Positions 10,517 through 22,511 of a stretch of DNA of 56,162 nucleotides are shown here, piece by piece; within the stretch, counting starts at the first letter, position 1, and the number at the start of each line of letters is the position of its first letter. The notes under the pieces were generated by a model. That model was not told the origin of the DNA, ran no database searches, and saw only the letters and a list, made by a program, of their open reading frames with translations. The translations under genes and the position numbers were made by a program. The stretch is from Phoronis australis (lineage: Eukaryota > Phoronida > Phoronidae), in assembly GCA_002633005.1 (NCBI GenBank), contig NMRA01000005.1:713673-769834 (forward strand), written 5' to 3'.

Positions 10517-13500
10517 CTGGAAGAGTGTAAGTATATAATTAGTTGAAGAATATTAGGGGTGAAAAAATCACTGGAAGAGGTCTGTCTGATCTCCGCCAAC
10601 ATCTCATGAGAACTCCGGATACCTTGCTTCTATAATACGTCCATCATGCTCTGAAACGCACAATTTACTACCCAGACTGTAACGTACCTAACAATGTACT
10701 GTCGTGAATGCTTTATAATTTGGCCCTATGACCATATTATATATATTTCAATAAAGAAATTGTAAAGAAACTGATATTGGGGGTGAAAAAAGACTCCAAA
10801 ATATGCCTGATCTCCGGCAACAGTGTTTACGCAGTGTTTTGCGGGTTCACCGTGATTGATCCATGGACCAGAGTGTTTGCATGTCCGACTACTGAGACAG
10901 TTTTTTCGTCACGGTGATGACGATTTCGACAACAATGTTGATAACACAGTTGATGATACATGGGCGGCGCACCATAGGGGGCTAGGGAGGCTATAGCCCC
11001 CCACTTTTTCAGTGCTACGCCACACATGGTTTATAGGCGGTGCACCAAAGGGGGCTGAGGGGGTTTTAGCCCCCCTCACTTTTTTCAGTGCTGCGCCGCC
11101 CATGTGATAATGACATTAATGACATCGATGGTGATCATGGTGGCTGTCGGAGATTGTGTTTAGCCATTCTTTTGCGTAATGAAAAGATGTGGTTTAGTTC
11201 AATTTTTTGAAGAAGAGGTGCGACAGTTCTAATACTTCCTCTTCCTATAACTGTAGTTGGACCTACGATACCCGTATGTATATATCTAATTTGATTGGTT
11301 CAGCCACTGTGTCTTGTAATTTCCATTATACTCTCATTGTATTGCGTAGGACTTAGTCAAACTCAGTCGTAATCTGCTACGCTCATTACGGCCTATTGTT
11401 TTAAATGACTTATTCTTATTAGAATGACATAAGCAAAATGATTATCATAAAAATATTCATATAAGGGCCACACTTTGGAATCTCGAAAATGGATTTCTTG
11501 CCAAGGTCGGTTTGATACAAACAAGTCGACAGAACACATCTCTGAAACTGTACTTCACTGTGTCTACTCAACCAGATACAAGTTTGGAACTACTTCGAGT
11601 TCATAACCCCACTGTGACGGCTGAGACGGTAGTTGTGGTGACGCTAAAGGTAATGGGGATGACGATGACGACGATAATGGTGATAGTAGAGGTTATGGAG
11701 GCTGAGGTGATGCTGATGTCGGCGATGGCGTAACAACTGTTAAACTCAGACAGAGTTAACGTTTCGTGTCCTATGTATGTTTTGAGACACGACATGGCAA
11801 GTGTCTTGTGCCTGCTTCCAAAGCATGTCACGTGTTTTATGTGTCCTTTATATAATTGCTGTGCTTACCAAATTATAATTGCATTTTTATAAATTTTTCA
11901 GCTCTTCTGACGTTAGGCCAAATGTTCACATGCGCGCAACCAGCCTAAAAAATCAGGGGGCTCGAAATTTTGAGAATGTGGACCTTTTACTAAGATTCAT
12001 GGAATACGTTCAGAGCTATGAATTGTACATTCGCTAAATTTGGTAGTTCGGGCGTTTTTATTGGACTTTCGTCTCGTCTTCTACTTTTTTGATTCTCTGA
12101 GGCTTACTTTTTTGCCCACTTCGTCAAATGGGTGCGCGTATGGTTCAATACTAATTTGAGTGTGATTGCTAAATAATGTTTTTAGTAGAGTCTCGACCGA
12201 ATAAAGTTTGATGACCATGGCGACGTGCCCGAGCTTGGTAGAGGCCAGTCTATTAGTTGGCTAAACCTGTCGCCCATCGATTTCCTGCTCCAAAAATGGC
12301 CTGTAGCAATGCCAACTCAACATATCAATAGTCAGCAGCAATATCTCCAATTTTGTCAACGGAGGCTATCTATTCAATAAATTTTAATCTAAGTACAAAG
12401 CGTTCGTGATTGCTTTAAGAATAGCCTACTGTTGTTTTACATGTCCGGTTTATTTCCCCTCTATGTTTTACCCTAGTCACGTGACTTCAGTTGTAAATGG
12501 TCTGGATCAAAAATTGTTGGCACAAGGCCACGGCTCGGTACTTCCCGCAGAACTTACCGTCTGTTATAAAGAAGATAATCTGGGAAATCCCAGTGGCGGG
12601 ATTTCGGGCTCCATTGGCTGTCGAAAACATCACTTCCCGCGCGTGCCTCAGTGCCCGGTCAATTCGAGTCTGAGCACCATTCTGAAAAACGATGGCGTCG
12701 ACTTCCGACAGGGCAAAGAACTTGTTGCTGGTGAGAAAAAACTCTTTCTTGGCTTGTACTGAGAATTGTGATACCCCCACGTGGGTCTTGCCTGGAGCAA
12801 CTTGCAGCCTGTTGATCACGGTCTTGATGAATTGCTTGATTTTTGGGAAGTTCGGCCTTATGCTTCCAGATCCGTCAGCAACGAAAACAATGTCCGCGTT
12901 GTCACAATCTGCAAGTTAGTCGAAATGTTCGTTTACATAGCGATACGCATGGGCACGTAATGTCAGTAAACCATTTTGATCATGCAACCGCGTTGTCACA
13001 ATCTGCAAGTTAGTCGAAATGTTCGTTTGCATGGCGGTACGCATGGGCACGTAATGTCAGTAAACCATTTTGATCATGCAGCTGTTGCTGAAAGCAACGA
13101 ATACCAATGAAGCGACCGAGACGTAATTTCGTACAGAAATTCCTCGAATGAGCATCAGAAAAAATGTATTTGCACCACACACCGTTCACAGTTTGTAAAA
13201 GGTAGTGGTAAAATAGTTTATCCGGGTTTTGCATGGTTCAGTATTGGAGTAAAGAGTTTAGATGAACGCTGCAGGAGACCCATAACACTTCGCGTTTGCA
13301 GGAGCAAATGTGTTTTTAGTGCTTACCTTGACATTTCTTGCATTGGGGGTCGTCTACGGTTATCAAAGTCTTCGCCTTACAAACTGAGTTGTAGTAGTGG
13401 TCACACACGCACACGGCCGGGTTGAAGGTCGTCCCAATCGGGCAGCACTGGTAACCAAAGTTGCCGTTGCTCATGTCAACTTGTTTGAAGCATTTGCAGT

Positions 13501-16500
13501 CTTTCGACTTGATCGTGTACAGGTTCCCGTGGCTCTTGCACGACAGGCCATCGGGGTTAATGTTACCTGGAAAGTGTATGTTTTCGAAGGTTATGCGGTT
13601 CTCGTCTGTCCAGAATGAGATGTCGTTCATCGAAATATTGTTGACACAAGAAAACACTATCAGAAACTGGTTTTCGCCCTCACAAAATACGGAATTTCCT
13701 ATTGAATAGATGCACTTGAATTTAAACAAATTATGCACTTGAATCGGTGCTATTCTACACGGTACCAGTGCTGTAGTGGGGCGTAGGCGCACGTAGGCAC
13801 AGCCAATCACCTTTTGGCATTTGAACGTAGCGCCTATGCACTGTAAGTTACTTTCGGTGCTCAAGGTGATACTGTGGGCTTTGGGCGCCTAATTACCTCT
13901 AATTTTAGCTCTACAGCACTGCGTGGCACCATTGTCACGCACTAGGAAAATCACCTTTATCGTGATTGGAAGCCTAAAGCAGAGAATAATTGGAAACATA
14001 GTCACTGCAAGACAGTGCCTTTCTGATCCTTCATCATTTGTTGATAAAATGTCTGCTATTAAAAATTGAAGGCAAGCCAATGCTATTTCCAAGAGCAAAA
14101 ACATGTTTTGGTGGTTATTTCATCTTCTTTGTTTGTTTCTATGAAGTAAATGTATGAATAATTAAATCCACCGGTGAGTATCGCGCTCAGTGGAGCCTAG
14201 TTCGTGTATTAGGATTTTTGTGGCCCGGGGCCTCTGATGCGACATGCACCGTGCTTAGCCTTGTCACCGTTTGACAATCTAATGGATATCCTGAAAATAT
14301 GACTTTAAACAGCTCTTACTTTCCGTCCCCTCACATGTGGAACCCACACGTGATTTGGCTTGTTTATTTTACCTAATTACATACATGTATTCAAGATGGT
14401 CGATCCGTGTATTATTACAAGTGAAGCACGTGATCACACATAGCTTCCTTCGCCAGATTCTTGCGTCTACGCTATAGAACTGCCATGCCATTATTATAGT
14501 CTTACCATCAGTGGGAGTGTATGGTCCTGGACAGATGTTGGCTTTAGACCCTTTACATTTGAAATTCCATGGCCAGTCACACACACATACAGCGGGGTTG
14601 AACTTCAAAGGGGCGGGGCATCTGTGATATCCGTTGTTGCCATTGGTCAAATCTTTCTGATGAAAGCACGTGCAGTCCTTATTAGAGATGGTGTACCGGT
14701 TTTGCCTTCGCTCACAGTATCCGTCACCAACTGAAAAAGTCAATGTCAAACTCACAGAAAAGAATGGCATGATGGGCAAAATTTATTCTTTGAACCATTA
14801 TCGTTTTCGCGGCAGGAAACATTTTGAGGTTACAGTTGAATAGGATAAACCTCCAGAAGTCATTACCTCTTGACAAAGCTATAAAATAATAAAATTCATT
14901 GTTTTGTGATTTCATTACAATTTGCCACTTCTCGCCGGTTTTAAGAGAATAAAATGTCTAATTCGATTTTCGGTTTTTATCAAGCAAAATCGGGCGAAAT
15001 GCAACTTTCATAAAGGATTAGTAGAGCCCACATGATTTCCTTTTTTGAATTTGAAATTGGGCCCGGATATACAGATATGACTGACGCTGTACTTTGATCT
15101 GTGTTGTCACAACTCGGGCATACAGCGAACTAAAACGAAGCGGACTTCGCTGAGTTCTACTTCGATTCCTAGCATTAGTTACATACCATATAGTCACGTT
15201 GGCTCATGTTTGCTGATGTAGCCAGTTAGAAGGCGATAGCGTGTACTTTTCTCATCCAAATTCAAGATTGGAATTTATTAAGAACACCCAAGTTAGTCCA
15301 TTATATAGTAAATTTAAGTTCAAAAGCCATTGTGGCAATACTGATCGCAGCAAACATCTCATTCACCACTCGTTTTATTATTCTACGTCCCTGTTCGCCA
15401 GTGCATACTGATTGTGGGTCTGCGGGAGAAGAAGCTCAAGGGCCTTGTCTCAATAACAAAGTTTTCAGAGCGTCTAAGCCCTTTGAAATATCTTAACAAA
15501 ATGGGTTGGGAACGGTAGGTGACACGTGGAATAAGTTAACCCGGGAAATTTTTGTTTTAAATATTGATTCCCTTCATTAGAAACATTACAGTTGAGTGAC
15601 TGGGTCTTTTTATGAATGATTATTTTTTAACTTTAGACGTCACTGCTCATTAATTTTGCACTCGTATTTTTCTTGAATTTCGAAGGTGTCTGAATGGCTT
15701 ATAGTGTTCAGGTTAGTCTGAATCAGAATAAGTGTTCATGAGGTTTTTAACTTATATTTAACATGGCAGAAGCAACCACTACAATAACGATAATGACAAA
15801 TACGGACATAGCCTGGTGTATACGGACATAGCCTGGTGTATACGGACATAGCCTGGTGTATACGGACATAGCCTGGTGTATACGGACATAGCCTGGTGTA
15901 TACGGACATAGCCTGGTGTATACGGACATAGCCTGGTGTATACGGACATAGCCTGGTGTATTCTCCAGTGAAGAGAAAAGTTGTGTGTGTGCAAGAATGG
16001 TTAGGAAATCTCCAGGCGTAACTTAATTTCCGTGACACCGTGACTTGTCAAAAGTGTATTTCTAACGCGACACGGCCTGTCGAGGGATCCTTATTTAGAC
16101 TGTACAACGCCTCCTACTCAGTTTTCATGGTTTTGAGGTTGGAAATAGAACTACCTTTTATGCGTTTGCTTGTCTGTATAGGTTCTATTTGTTGTATAAA
16201 ATGTGAACCTACGGCCTTAAGTGCGATTATGTATAAGACCCTAGAAAATGGCCGAATTTGCGGGCTAACTTTGGAACATCACCGATTTCTCAGAAATGAC
16301 TGGTCGGATTCCTGTGAAACTATCAGACAGTTTGCTTTGTGCACTGCTCTCCAAGTGTTGTTATGCATCGTTTTTAAGTAGGATGTTTATGATCTTATGA
16401 AAAAGCTCGAAAATGCATGAAATCAAAATACAAATTCTGTACTTTTACTGAAACAAATTCTGTGTTTTTTTAAATACTCATCTGAATGCGCAGACTTGTC

Positions 16501-17761
16501 GATTAAAGGACCTACGTAACATAAAAACCACTTGCGCCACTATCGTCGTTACTCGACATTCACGCTCTAATTTTGCGTCATTAACTTACACACAAATGTC
16601 ATTTATCAATACCATACCTGATTTGTGAACTGCACCGTTTAGCTGACCGGCTGGTGGACAGAGGTTAGCTGCTGAACCGTGACATGTCGACGCGCTTGAG
16701 TCACAGACGCATGTGTAAGGATTGAAAGTCAATGAACCCGGACAACGGTGATATCCTTCGTTTCCGTTGCTTATATCTCGCTGATGGAAACATCTACAGT
16801 CGTGACTCGAAACCGTGTAAAGATTTCCTCTTTGTCTGCAGTAACCTACCTTTTTCCCCAAAGCATCTGAAAGGCAGAAACGAACAATCCAAACAAACAT
16901 GCCTTACTTTGAAAACCTTTGTTTTGGTTGTTGATAAAAACTCTATTTTGGTCAAAGGGAATGTATATTAGAAACGTTGTTTTCGGTTGTAACACTACAT
17001 AAATCCACAGATGAGTATATTTTGTGCCAACCAGAATTTCGTGAAAGTCATGGAAACTCTGACGCTTTCAAGTTTGTTCCGCCGGTGGATGTTTCAGTGC
17101 TGGGAAAAGTACTCCTTCACGTACCTTGGTTGCACTTCTGACCGTAGTTTTTCGAATAGGGTCATTTTCGTGAAGGTTTTAGCAAAGGACTGACGATAAC
17201 TTCAAATGCATCTGACAGTACTCGCTCACGAACTGTATTATCTGTAGCACTCTAGCCGCTTATTTAAAAAATCCAGTGCAAGGCTTTTTTATGAAAGGTC
17301 GTGCTCCAGACGTTCGTAAACACGTTATATTGCTTTTTAAGAGAAAAACCAATGCAATTTCCAAACTGTATTTAAAAGCACTTCCGTGAATTGCGCATGC
17401 CTGAAAAATGTGTTCGTTCTATCGACAACTGGGTGAAAGAGTCGACCGTGAAAATGGCCTCCAACGGTTTTCATGGGAATGGTGAAATGTCAAAATTTTG
17501 GGGAAATTCGTGAACGAAACCAAAAGAATCCATCGTCAGCGGTTTCTATAGAATTTTTTAAGATAACCGCTTGTTTTAAAAGCTTTTGTACCAGAGACCG
17601 TACCTATCGTCTTTGTACTATGAGCGGTACGTTTTTTTCGTGTCCCTTGGTGTGCCTGGCACTCACGAGAACATCTAGATAGCAAGCGATTGCTTAACTG
17701 AAACAAACTTACAGGAAGACAACGTCAGTACCCATACGACAACTAACGCTTTGTGGAACAT
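10326..17761 (-). CDS. Secreted chitin-binding (three CBM14-like) and VWA-domain protein, complete
   Basis: The coding exons in transcript order are 17761-17713, 16866-16618, 14730-14506, 13566-13327, 12908-12558 and 10516-10326, ending at TAG. Lengths sum to 1305 bp, giving 434 residues, and all introns are phase 1. Residues 1-17 form a signal peptide (MFHKALVVVWVLTLSS). Three peritrophin-A-like domains follow (about 17-99, 100-174, 175-254), each with the pattern C...C-x-C...HRCP...FNP..C-x-C-D...C. Residues 255-434 form a VWA domain with MIDAS DGSGS (266-270), the downstream T in GAQT and the ITDG strand. The protein should be secreted, bind chitin or similar glycans and make a metal-dependent protein contact, as in extracellular matrix, cuticle or mucosal proteins. 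CBM14 plus VWA also occurs in mollusc shell proteins, where I recall the VWA coming first; here the order is reversed. Phase-1 symmetry of every module suggests exon shuffling. Confidence 0.88.
10959..11104. mobile_element. Two head-to-tail 70-bp palindromic elements (CATGGGCGGC family)
   Basis: The elements are at 10959-11028 and 11032-11104. Ends read CATGGGCGGCGCACCA and AGTGCTGCGCCGCCCATG. The centre is a GGCTATAGCC-like palindrome flanked by G and C runs. Further copies lie at 20541-20610 and 22512-22585. They have no coding capacity and sit in the intron splitting the VWA domain. Confidence 0.75.
12558..12908 (-). CDS. VWA domain N-terminal half
   Basis: The acceptor is CTAACTTGCAG and the donor is ACG/GTAAGT. 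It is phase 1-1, 351 bp. It encodes ADIVFVADGSGSIRPNF, containing the MIDAS motif, then helices and strands up to IIFFITDG. All five metal-site elements of a VWA domain can be found across this and the next exon. Confidence 0.93.
12894..13080. repeat. 94-bp direct tandem duplication over a splice acceptor
   Basis: Copy 1 is 12894-12987 and copy 2 is 12988-13080, with about three substitutions. The duplicated unit includes the 3' splice acceptor of the VWA exon plus its first 15 coding bases, so a second acceptor lies 94 bp upstream of the one used. Confidence 0.9.
13327..13566 (-). CDS. Third chitin-binding (CBM14-like) exon
   Basis: The acceptor is CACTTTCCAG and the donor is CAAG/GTAAGC. 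It is phase 1-1, 240 bp. It contains the cysteine set DCKCF, YQCCP, FNPAVCVCD and a final CKKC pair just before the VWA domain. Confidence 0.9.
14506..14730 (-). CDS. Second chitin-binding (CBM14-like) exon
   Basis: The acceptor is ACTTTTTCAG and the donor is GATG/GTAAGA. It is phase 1-1, 225 bp. Motifs are DGYCERRQ, KDCTCFHQKD, YHRCP, LKFNPAVCVCDWP and NFKC, matching the peritrophin-A spacing. Confidence 0.92.
15801..15960. repeat. 20-bp minisatellite, eight identical copies
   Basis: The unit is TACGGACATAGCCTGGTGTA, repeated eight times without a single difference, within the intron between the first and second chitin-binding exons. Because 20 is not divisible by three, all three frames stay open and give spurious repetitive open frames. 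Confidence 0.97.
16618..16866 (-). CDS. First chitin-binding (CBM14-like) exon
   Basis: The acceptor is GCCTTTCAG and the donor is CAG/GTATGG. It is phase 1-1, 249 bp. It follows the signal-peptide exon directly. Motifs are VGYCRQRG, HDCRCFHQRD, YHRCPG, FNPYTCVCD and NLCPP. Confidence 0.92.
17713..17761 (-). CDS. Signal-peptide exon (start codon at 17761)
   Basis: The ATG is followed by 15 codons with a lysine at position 4 and then a hydrophobic run (ALVVVWVLTLSS). The donor is T/GTAAGT in phase 1, which joins in frame to the first chitin-binding exon. This is the only ATG found upstream that supplies a secretion signal in the right phase. Confidence 0.75.
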
Positions 17762-17936
17762 GTTTGCGCCGCCTCAGTCTAAAAAGAGAAACGAAAGCAG
17801 TTATGAATTCAAACTACCATAAGTGTATGCATAGGTCTGGTCTCAATAGGCAATTTTCGGGGGAAATCTGTTTGATGTGTATTTAGCATGCATGTATCGC
17901 GCAAATCTACAACACGCTGATATTGACACAAACTTA

Positions 17937-18253
17937 CAGTGGCGTCGAGAGGGCAGCCACGGGGGCCACTGCCTAAGGCTAGTGCGATTTAAGGGGGCTC
18001 GCCGGTGAAGTAAAAATAACGGTACATTAAGAAATCCCTAGAGGTTTGGGTCCTTCGGTGGAAGCCCGTACAGAAGGAAATTTGTGAGATCAATTTCACC
18101 CTCCGTACTTTTGGCATCGTTTGTCTGCAACGCTTGAAAATGGGGAGGTCTGTGGATGTGTAGTGGGGGAGGGGGTTGAGGAATGTGTTAGGGGGGGGGG
18201 GGGNTAAGGGGTGCCGTATTGCCCGGGGCCCACATTGGCTCTAGACACAACTG
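17937..18253. mobile_element. hAT-type MITE upstream of the secreted gene
   Basis: The left end CAGTGGCGTCGAGAG matches the reverse complement of the right end CTCTAGACACAACTG at 12 of 15 positions. Flanking octamers are CAAACTTA (17929-17936) and CAAACATT (18254-18261), a decayed 8-bp target duplication. There is no open frame. It lies about 175 bp upstream of the start codon of the secreted gene and includes the base N at 18204. Confidence 0.65.
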
Positions 18254-18430
18254 CAAACATTGGAAGTTCCCAGAGATTTGGATGGGTCATCTTAAACCCA
18301 GAAAATATCTTAGCGAAAATTCACCTGGAATTTTGTTTCTTTGGAGGAGCGTACTTTCTGCATGTAGGAGGAAGCCACGGAAGTTTTACCCGTTGACAAA
18401 TGTTGAGCGACATATTTTTAATCATCTGGC

Positions 18431-19334
18431 AATGTGTGGATTTACTTTTTTATATTTTTACTTTGCTCTTGCATGATAATTACATGTCACATAAAACAAT
18501 ACAGTATACTTCGTTCACAAAGAGTAACATCAAATCATTAGTCAACAAGTACCGTATTTCCTTCAGGATGTAATTTAATAAAGTTAATGTACAATTGGAA
18601 ATTAAGTTTTTTTAACAAACTTTTGGCTAAATATGCAATTTTTTGCTAGCATGATCAACAGATTAATGTTACAATTTTCCGACTGAATGTTTCCCAAATA
18701 ACCAAAAAACACTGCTATTTTGTCCACGTGAAAATTTACAGGATATGTTTGTTTTAACCACTCAGCAAACAGGAGCCAGAAACCGGAGACAAGACGACAT
18801 CTGATTCCCAAAAGAGATGTACAAAAGTTTCACTGTGTTCACCACAGCAAGAGCATAGATCACTTGTTTTTATTTTAATTTTATGTAAATAATTATTAGT
18901 TGGTAATATTCTGTGAATTAAGCGGTATTGAAACCAACGCAACTTTGCATCTTTTGTACAATTGAAGGGGAGTTTATTTGCTTTTCTCCACCATGTATCA
19001 GAGTCACTAAAATTTACATTATTTATAACACCATTTATATCTATCTCGGATGACCACTTGTTTTTATATTCACAAGCTGTCTGAAGTGATTGTACCAAGC
19101 TGTCATAAATATTTACCGCTTGTGATTTATTATGTATAATTTTATAAATATAACTTGGAAAATTTGGTAAAAATATATTGTCTTGACTATTCTTAAGACC
19201 CCTGTACGCTGCAAAGGTTGCACTTCTTAATCCATAGAATTCTAGTATTGGAGGTTGAAAGTTATAACTATTACAGAGTTGTTCGTATGACATAAAAGAA
19301 CCTTCAGCATTAAACAAATGTGTGGATTTACTTA
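18431..19334 (-). mobile_element. 5'-truncated LINE (L1/Tx1-like) with 17-bp target duplication
   Basis: The element body is about 18448-19317. The flanks AATGTGTGGATTTACTT at 18431-18447 and 19318-19334 are identical, as expected for target-primed reverse transcription. On the minus strand it encodes the reverse-transcriptase C-terminal segment (SFMSYEQLCNSYNFQPP, TWWRKANKLPF, RLIHRILPTNNYLHKI) and the zinc-knuckle region SDLCSCCGEHSETFVHLFWE. A frameshift near 18800 separates this from LVSGFWLLFAEWLKQTY. It is a dead fragment, closely related to the copy at 44824-46306. Confidence 0.9.
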
Positions 19335-19380
19335 CAATACTTATATTTATAATAACAATAACAGAAATACTAACAAGTAC

Positions 19381-19411
19381 AACGACGACGACGACGACGA
19401 CGACGACGAGT
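19381..19411. repeat. (ACG)n microsatellite
   Basis: About ten tandem ACG triplets lie just outside the LINE fragment. Confidence 0.95.
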
Positions 19412-20540
19412 AGAAGACTAAGAAGAAGAAGAATAGAAACAGTGTAGTCATGATAGAAATCGTGGTATTTGAAATAATTAAAAACGATTGTCAAACTGTC
19501 TGCTGACCAGTCATCTTAAAATTAGCGACTGGAAACTTTTGAACGTATTTTGCACCTTTGATATTTGGCACTGTAGAGAGTACTAAGATCAGTGAAACGA
19601 GCATAGAGAAACGACTTTCATTCAAAACCATTGGGTTGAATAGAAACTTACCCACCTATGAAGGATTGCCCGAATGCGGTTTCTTTTGTCAGGTCTGTCG
19701 ATCTGTCGGTTCTCTTTCCAACAACTCGAGAATTTATACTGTTTTCTGACCCAGTTATAGCGATTGTTAAGCCCGAAATTTCTAATTTTAGAAACATTCG
19801 TGTCCCCTGTCGAGTAATTTACGTATGAATATTGACAGTTCTTAAACCGCAATTTAAATTCTGTGTCATCTACGTGAGCTTGATTTGATTTATTACAAAT
19901 GTCTTTTTTTATTAGTCACTTACACCGTCTGCTTCGGTTATTTATTAAGCACGCTTCTTCCCTCAGTACTGCAAGAAAACAAACTGAATGAAGTCGGTAA
20001 CTTAAAATGGCTCATCCAAGGGCTCCATTTTATTTAATGCTACCTTGTTAAACAGCAGTGCCATAGTGAGGATTCTCGTGGCCTTGTAAAAAGCACTGTG
20101 ATGCCAGAGTTCCTTGTAATTTGGTCTGCTCCGGTAGCCACAACTGTCTTAACGGCCGTCACGAACGTTCTCCCTCCACGTCGTCATATTTTTCTAACCC
20201 CCACCTCGTCGCCAGAGCCTTGGAGCCCTTGCCGTCCCGCTTTTGTATGCAAACAAATGCTCTTGCGTCCGAGAAGGGGCTCTGAATTTTTGCAGGTCGT
20301 TGAGCTGTAATTCTCTCAATGTATAATGCGGCACTGCTGGACACCCGACGTCAACCGTCGAAAGTTGGTTACATGTCTAAGGTCATATCAGCTACACTTA
20401 ACACAGAGCACGCGACTGAGCTATATCTGAACAAAGGATTCGTTTAAGTTTGTTACCATTGTAATATTTTGTAAGAATCCAATAATGAGCGACGCACCAT
20501 AGCCCCCCTTCCCCTTATTTGAGGGCTGCACCTCCATCTC

Positions 20541-20610
20541 CGTGGGTGGCGCACCCAATAGGGGGCTTAGGGTTATAGCCCCCGCTTATTTCAATGCTGC
20601 GCCGCCCATG
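20541..20610. mobile_element. 70-bp CATGGGCGGC-family element
   Basis: It starts CGTGGGTGGCGCACCC and ends TGCTGCGCCGCCCATG, with GGGGGCTTAGGG and TATAGCCCCC between. It is the same family as 10959-11104 and 22512-22585. Confidence 0.75.
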
Positions 20611-21502
20611 ATATTGCTATATTCAACCACAGTAGGTGTATATGTTTAAAAATCAACCTCACAAATTGGTAAAACATACCTCTGTTTGATTTCCACGAAA
20701 ATTAATGTCTTCTGCAGAGAAAAAAAATCCCAATTATGTCTTTAGTGATAACGTATATGTAAGATATATTCTGTATTTATGAAACGAAAGTAAGTATATT
20801 TATTGCTAAAAAGTGTCAACGGGGTGTCTGACAATTTGACGTGAAGCTCGATACTCAGTGTCACCGCTGGTAACTTGTTCATATAAGTTATCATGACGTG
20901 TTCATGGTTGAAATGCGTTTAATGTGTCATATCAGAAAACACGATCAAAATATTAAGCTGCGCAGTGCTCTCAATTGACGACGTGTCCATTAATCAAAAA
21001 TGGCGGAAACTGCTCTCCATTTAGAATACGAAATGTCAATTTCGTGTTTTAGTTTTGTACTCCACAAACAGTGTACGTGATCTTCCTCGTTTTGCTCGCG
21101 AAGGTCCCAAAAATAGACCAAACAAACAAATTAATTTGAATATGTCATTTTCGTATATTCCACCGGAATAACTTGTTTTCAAATACTCAGTAACTTGACT
21201 TGAAAAATATTTGATGGTTTCATATCAAAATTTTAACGATAAGCCTAACGTAACCGACATAAATTCTTGATGAATACCAATTAACCGCCATTGTTTTGTT
21301 ATTTGAATGACATATTGCGAGAACTGATTTTGGCAAATCCATAATGATTCTATTTACATTCTTCATAGGTATTGTTGAGAGCACCACGATCACGTTTAGC
21401 TTCATTGGTACACCAAATGATTGAGAGTAGATGAGTTCGTTGGAAACTCATGCGCACACCCAGTACCGTATTTATTGCTAGTCATGTTGTACGNCACTAC
21501 AC

Positions 21503-21855
21503 CCAAGGCCGGGGGGTCTAATCCTTGTGCTCAAAAATCATTTTTGTGATGTTCTATTCTATTTTTGTGCGAACTTGTGATTAGAGTCTATTATTTTGTG
21601 CTCCAGTAGATTATAGTTTATGCTCATGACTTTCTAATCCAGGTTCTGACTTCATCACACGGCCCCTATATTTGCGATACAAAGTCGAGTGAGAACTCGA
21701 AATTTCAAATTCAGTCTCAATGCTGGGGTTATCAAGGGCAAACTGAGTACGTCCTCATGCACTCGAGTTTCTCTTGAGTTCGCACAAGTGTAGACAAGAA
21801 AATGACAAAAATTCGAATTAGATTTCGAGTAAAAAGATTAGACCCTAGGCCTTGG
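21503..21855. mobile_element. MITE with ends CCAAGGCC..GGTCTAATC
   Basis: The left end CCAAGGCCGGGGGGTCTAAT and the reverse complement of the right end CCAAGGCCTAGGGTCTAATC match over about 20 bp. The 353-bp interior has no coding capacity. A solo end with the same AGATTAGACCCTAGG sequence occurs at 27612-27626. Confidence 0.7.
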
Positions 21856-22511
21856 TCTATATCGCTGATTATGCAACTGAATACCAAAAACGTTTGGATT
21901 TAGAAGCCGGGTAAAAATCCACCGTATGGCATTTCGCTGATATCGGTTTGATCCTCTCCCCATAACACATCGGTTCCCCTTATCATAACATACCGGTTTG
22001 ATCGTCTCATCAGAACATTTACTGGTGAGTCGTGACGGCTTCCTATAGTGCGTTTTCACTGTTTTATGTTGTGTGGAAAAGACATTTCTATTCGAATGTA
22101 TAGTGATGACGTAGTCTGCCACAGTTATGACGCAAACACGAACAGAAATGTACACTCACAGCACATTTTAAAAAATTTTACGGGTCTGGTAACCATGAGC
22201 TATAGATTTATTTCGAACGCTCATTTTAAACCCTTTCAGTTATCATAGCAGACTCGACATATGCATACACTGTTTCATATCCATGACTTCATTGTTATTG
22301 TCAACCTGTATGTGGCCGAAACATGTGCAGTGAAAGTGTTGCTCTGATTTTAAGATGATAAACAAATGGTACGAGTAAATGAAAGCGGTGTATGCTATTT
22401 ATTTCTAAAACGGGATAAGATTAGGGTAGATGCCATATTGTTTCAAGAAACTAAAACGTCGCAACATGGGACGACAGTCCCTCCAGCCTCCTGTGGTGCG
22501 CTGCCCATGAC

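Larger units (their letters stand above)
19335..21502. other. Intergenic region, no gene recognised
   Basis: It contains an (ACG)n microsatellite at 19381-19411 and one member of the 70-bp CATGGGCGGC element family at 20541-20610, with a half copy near 20490. Open frames at 20098-20344 show no domain and no convincing splice sites. Confidence 0.5.

Noticed and set aside
11595-11735. GAT/GTG-rich open frames on both strands
   Set aside because: Imperfect triplet repeat inside an intron; the frames reflect composition only.
15736-16038. Open frames of 60-100 codons over the 20-bp repeat
   Set aside because: They exist only because a 20-bp unit without stops stays open in three frames; the repeat is intronic.
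20098-20344. Overlapping frames on both strands
   Set aside because: Low-complexity composition, no recognisable family, no splice context.
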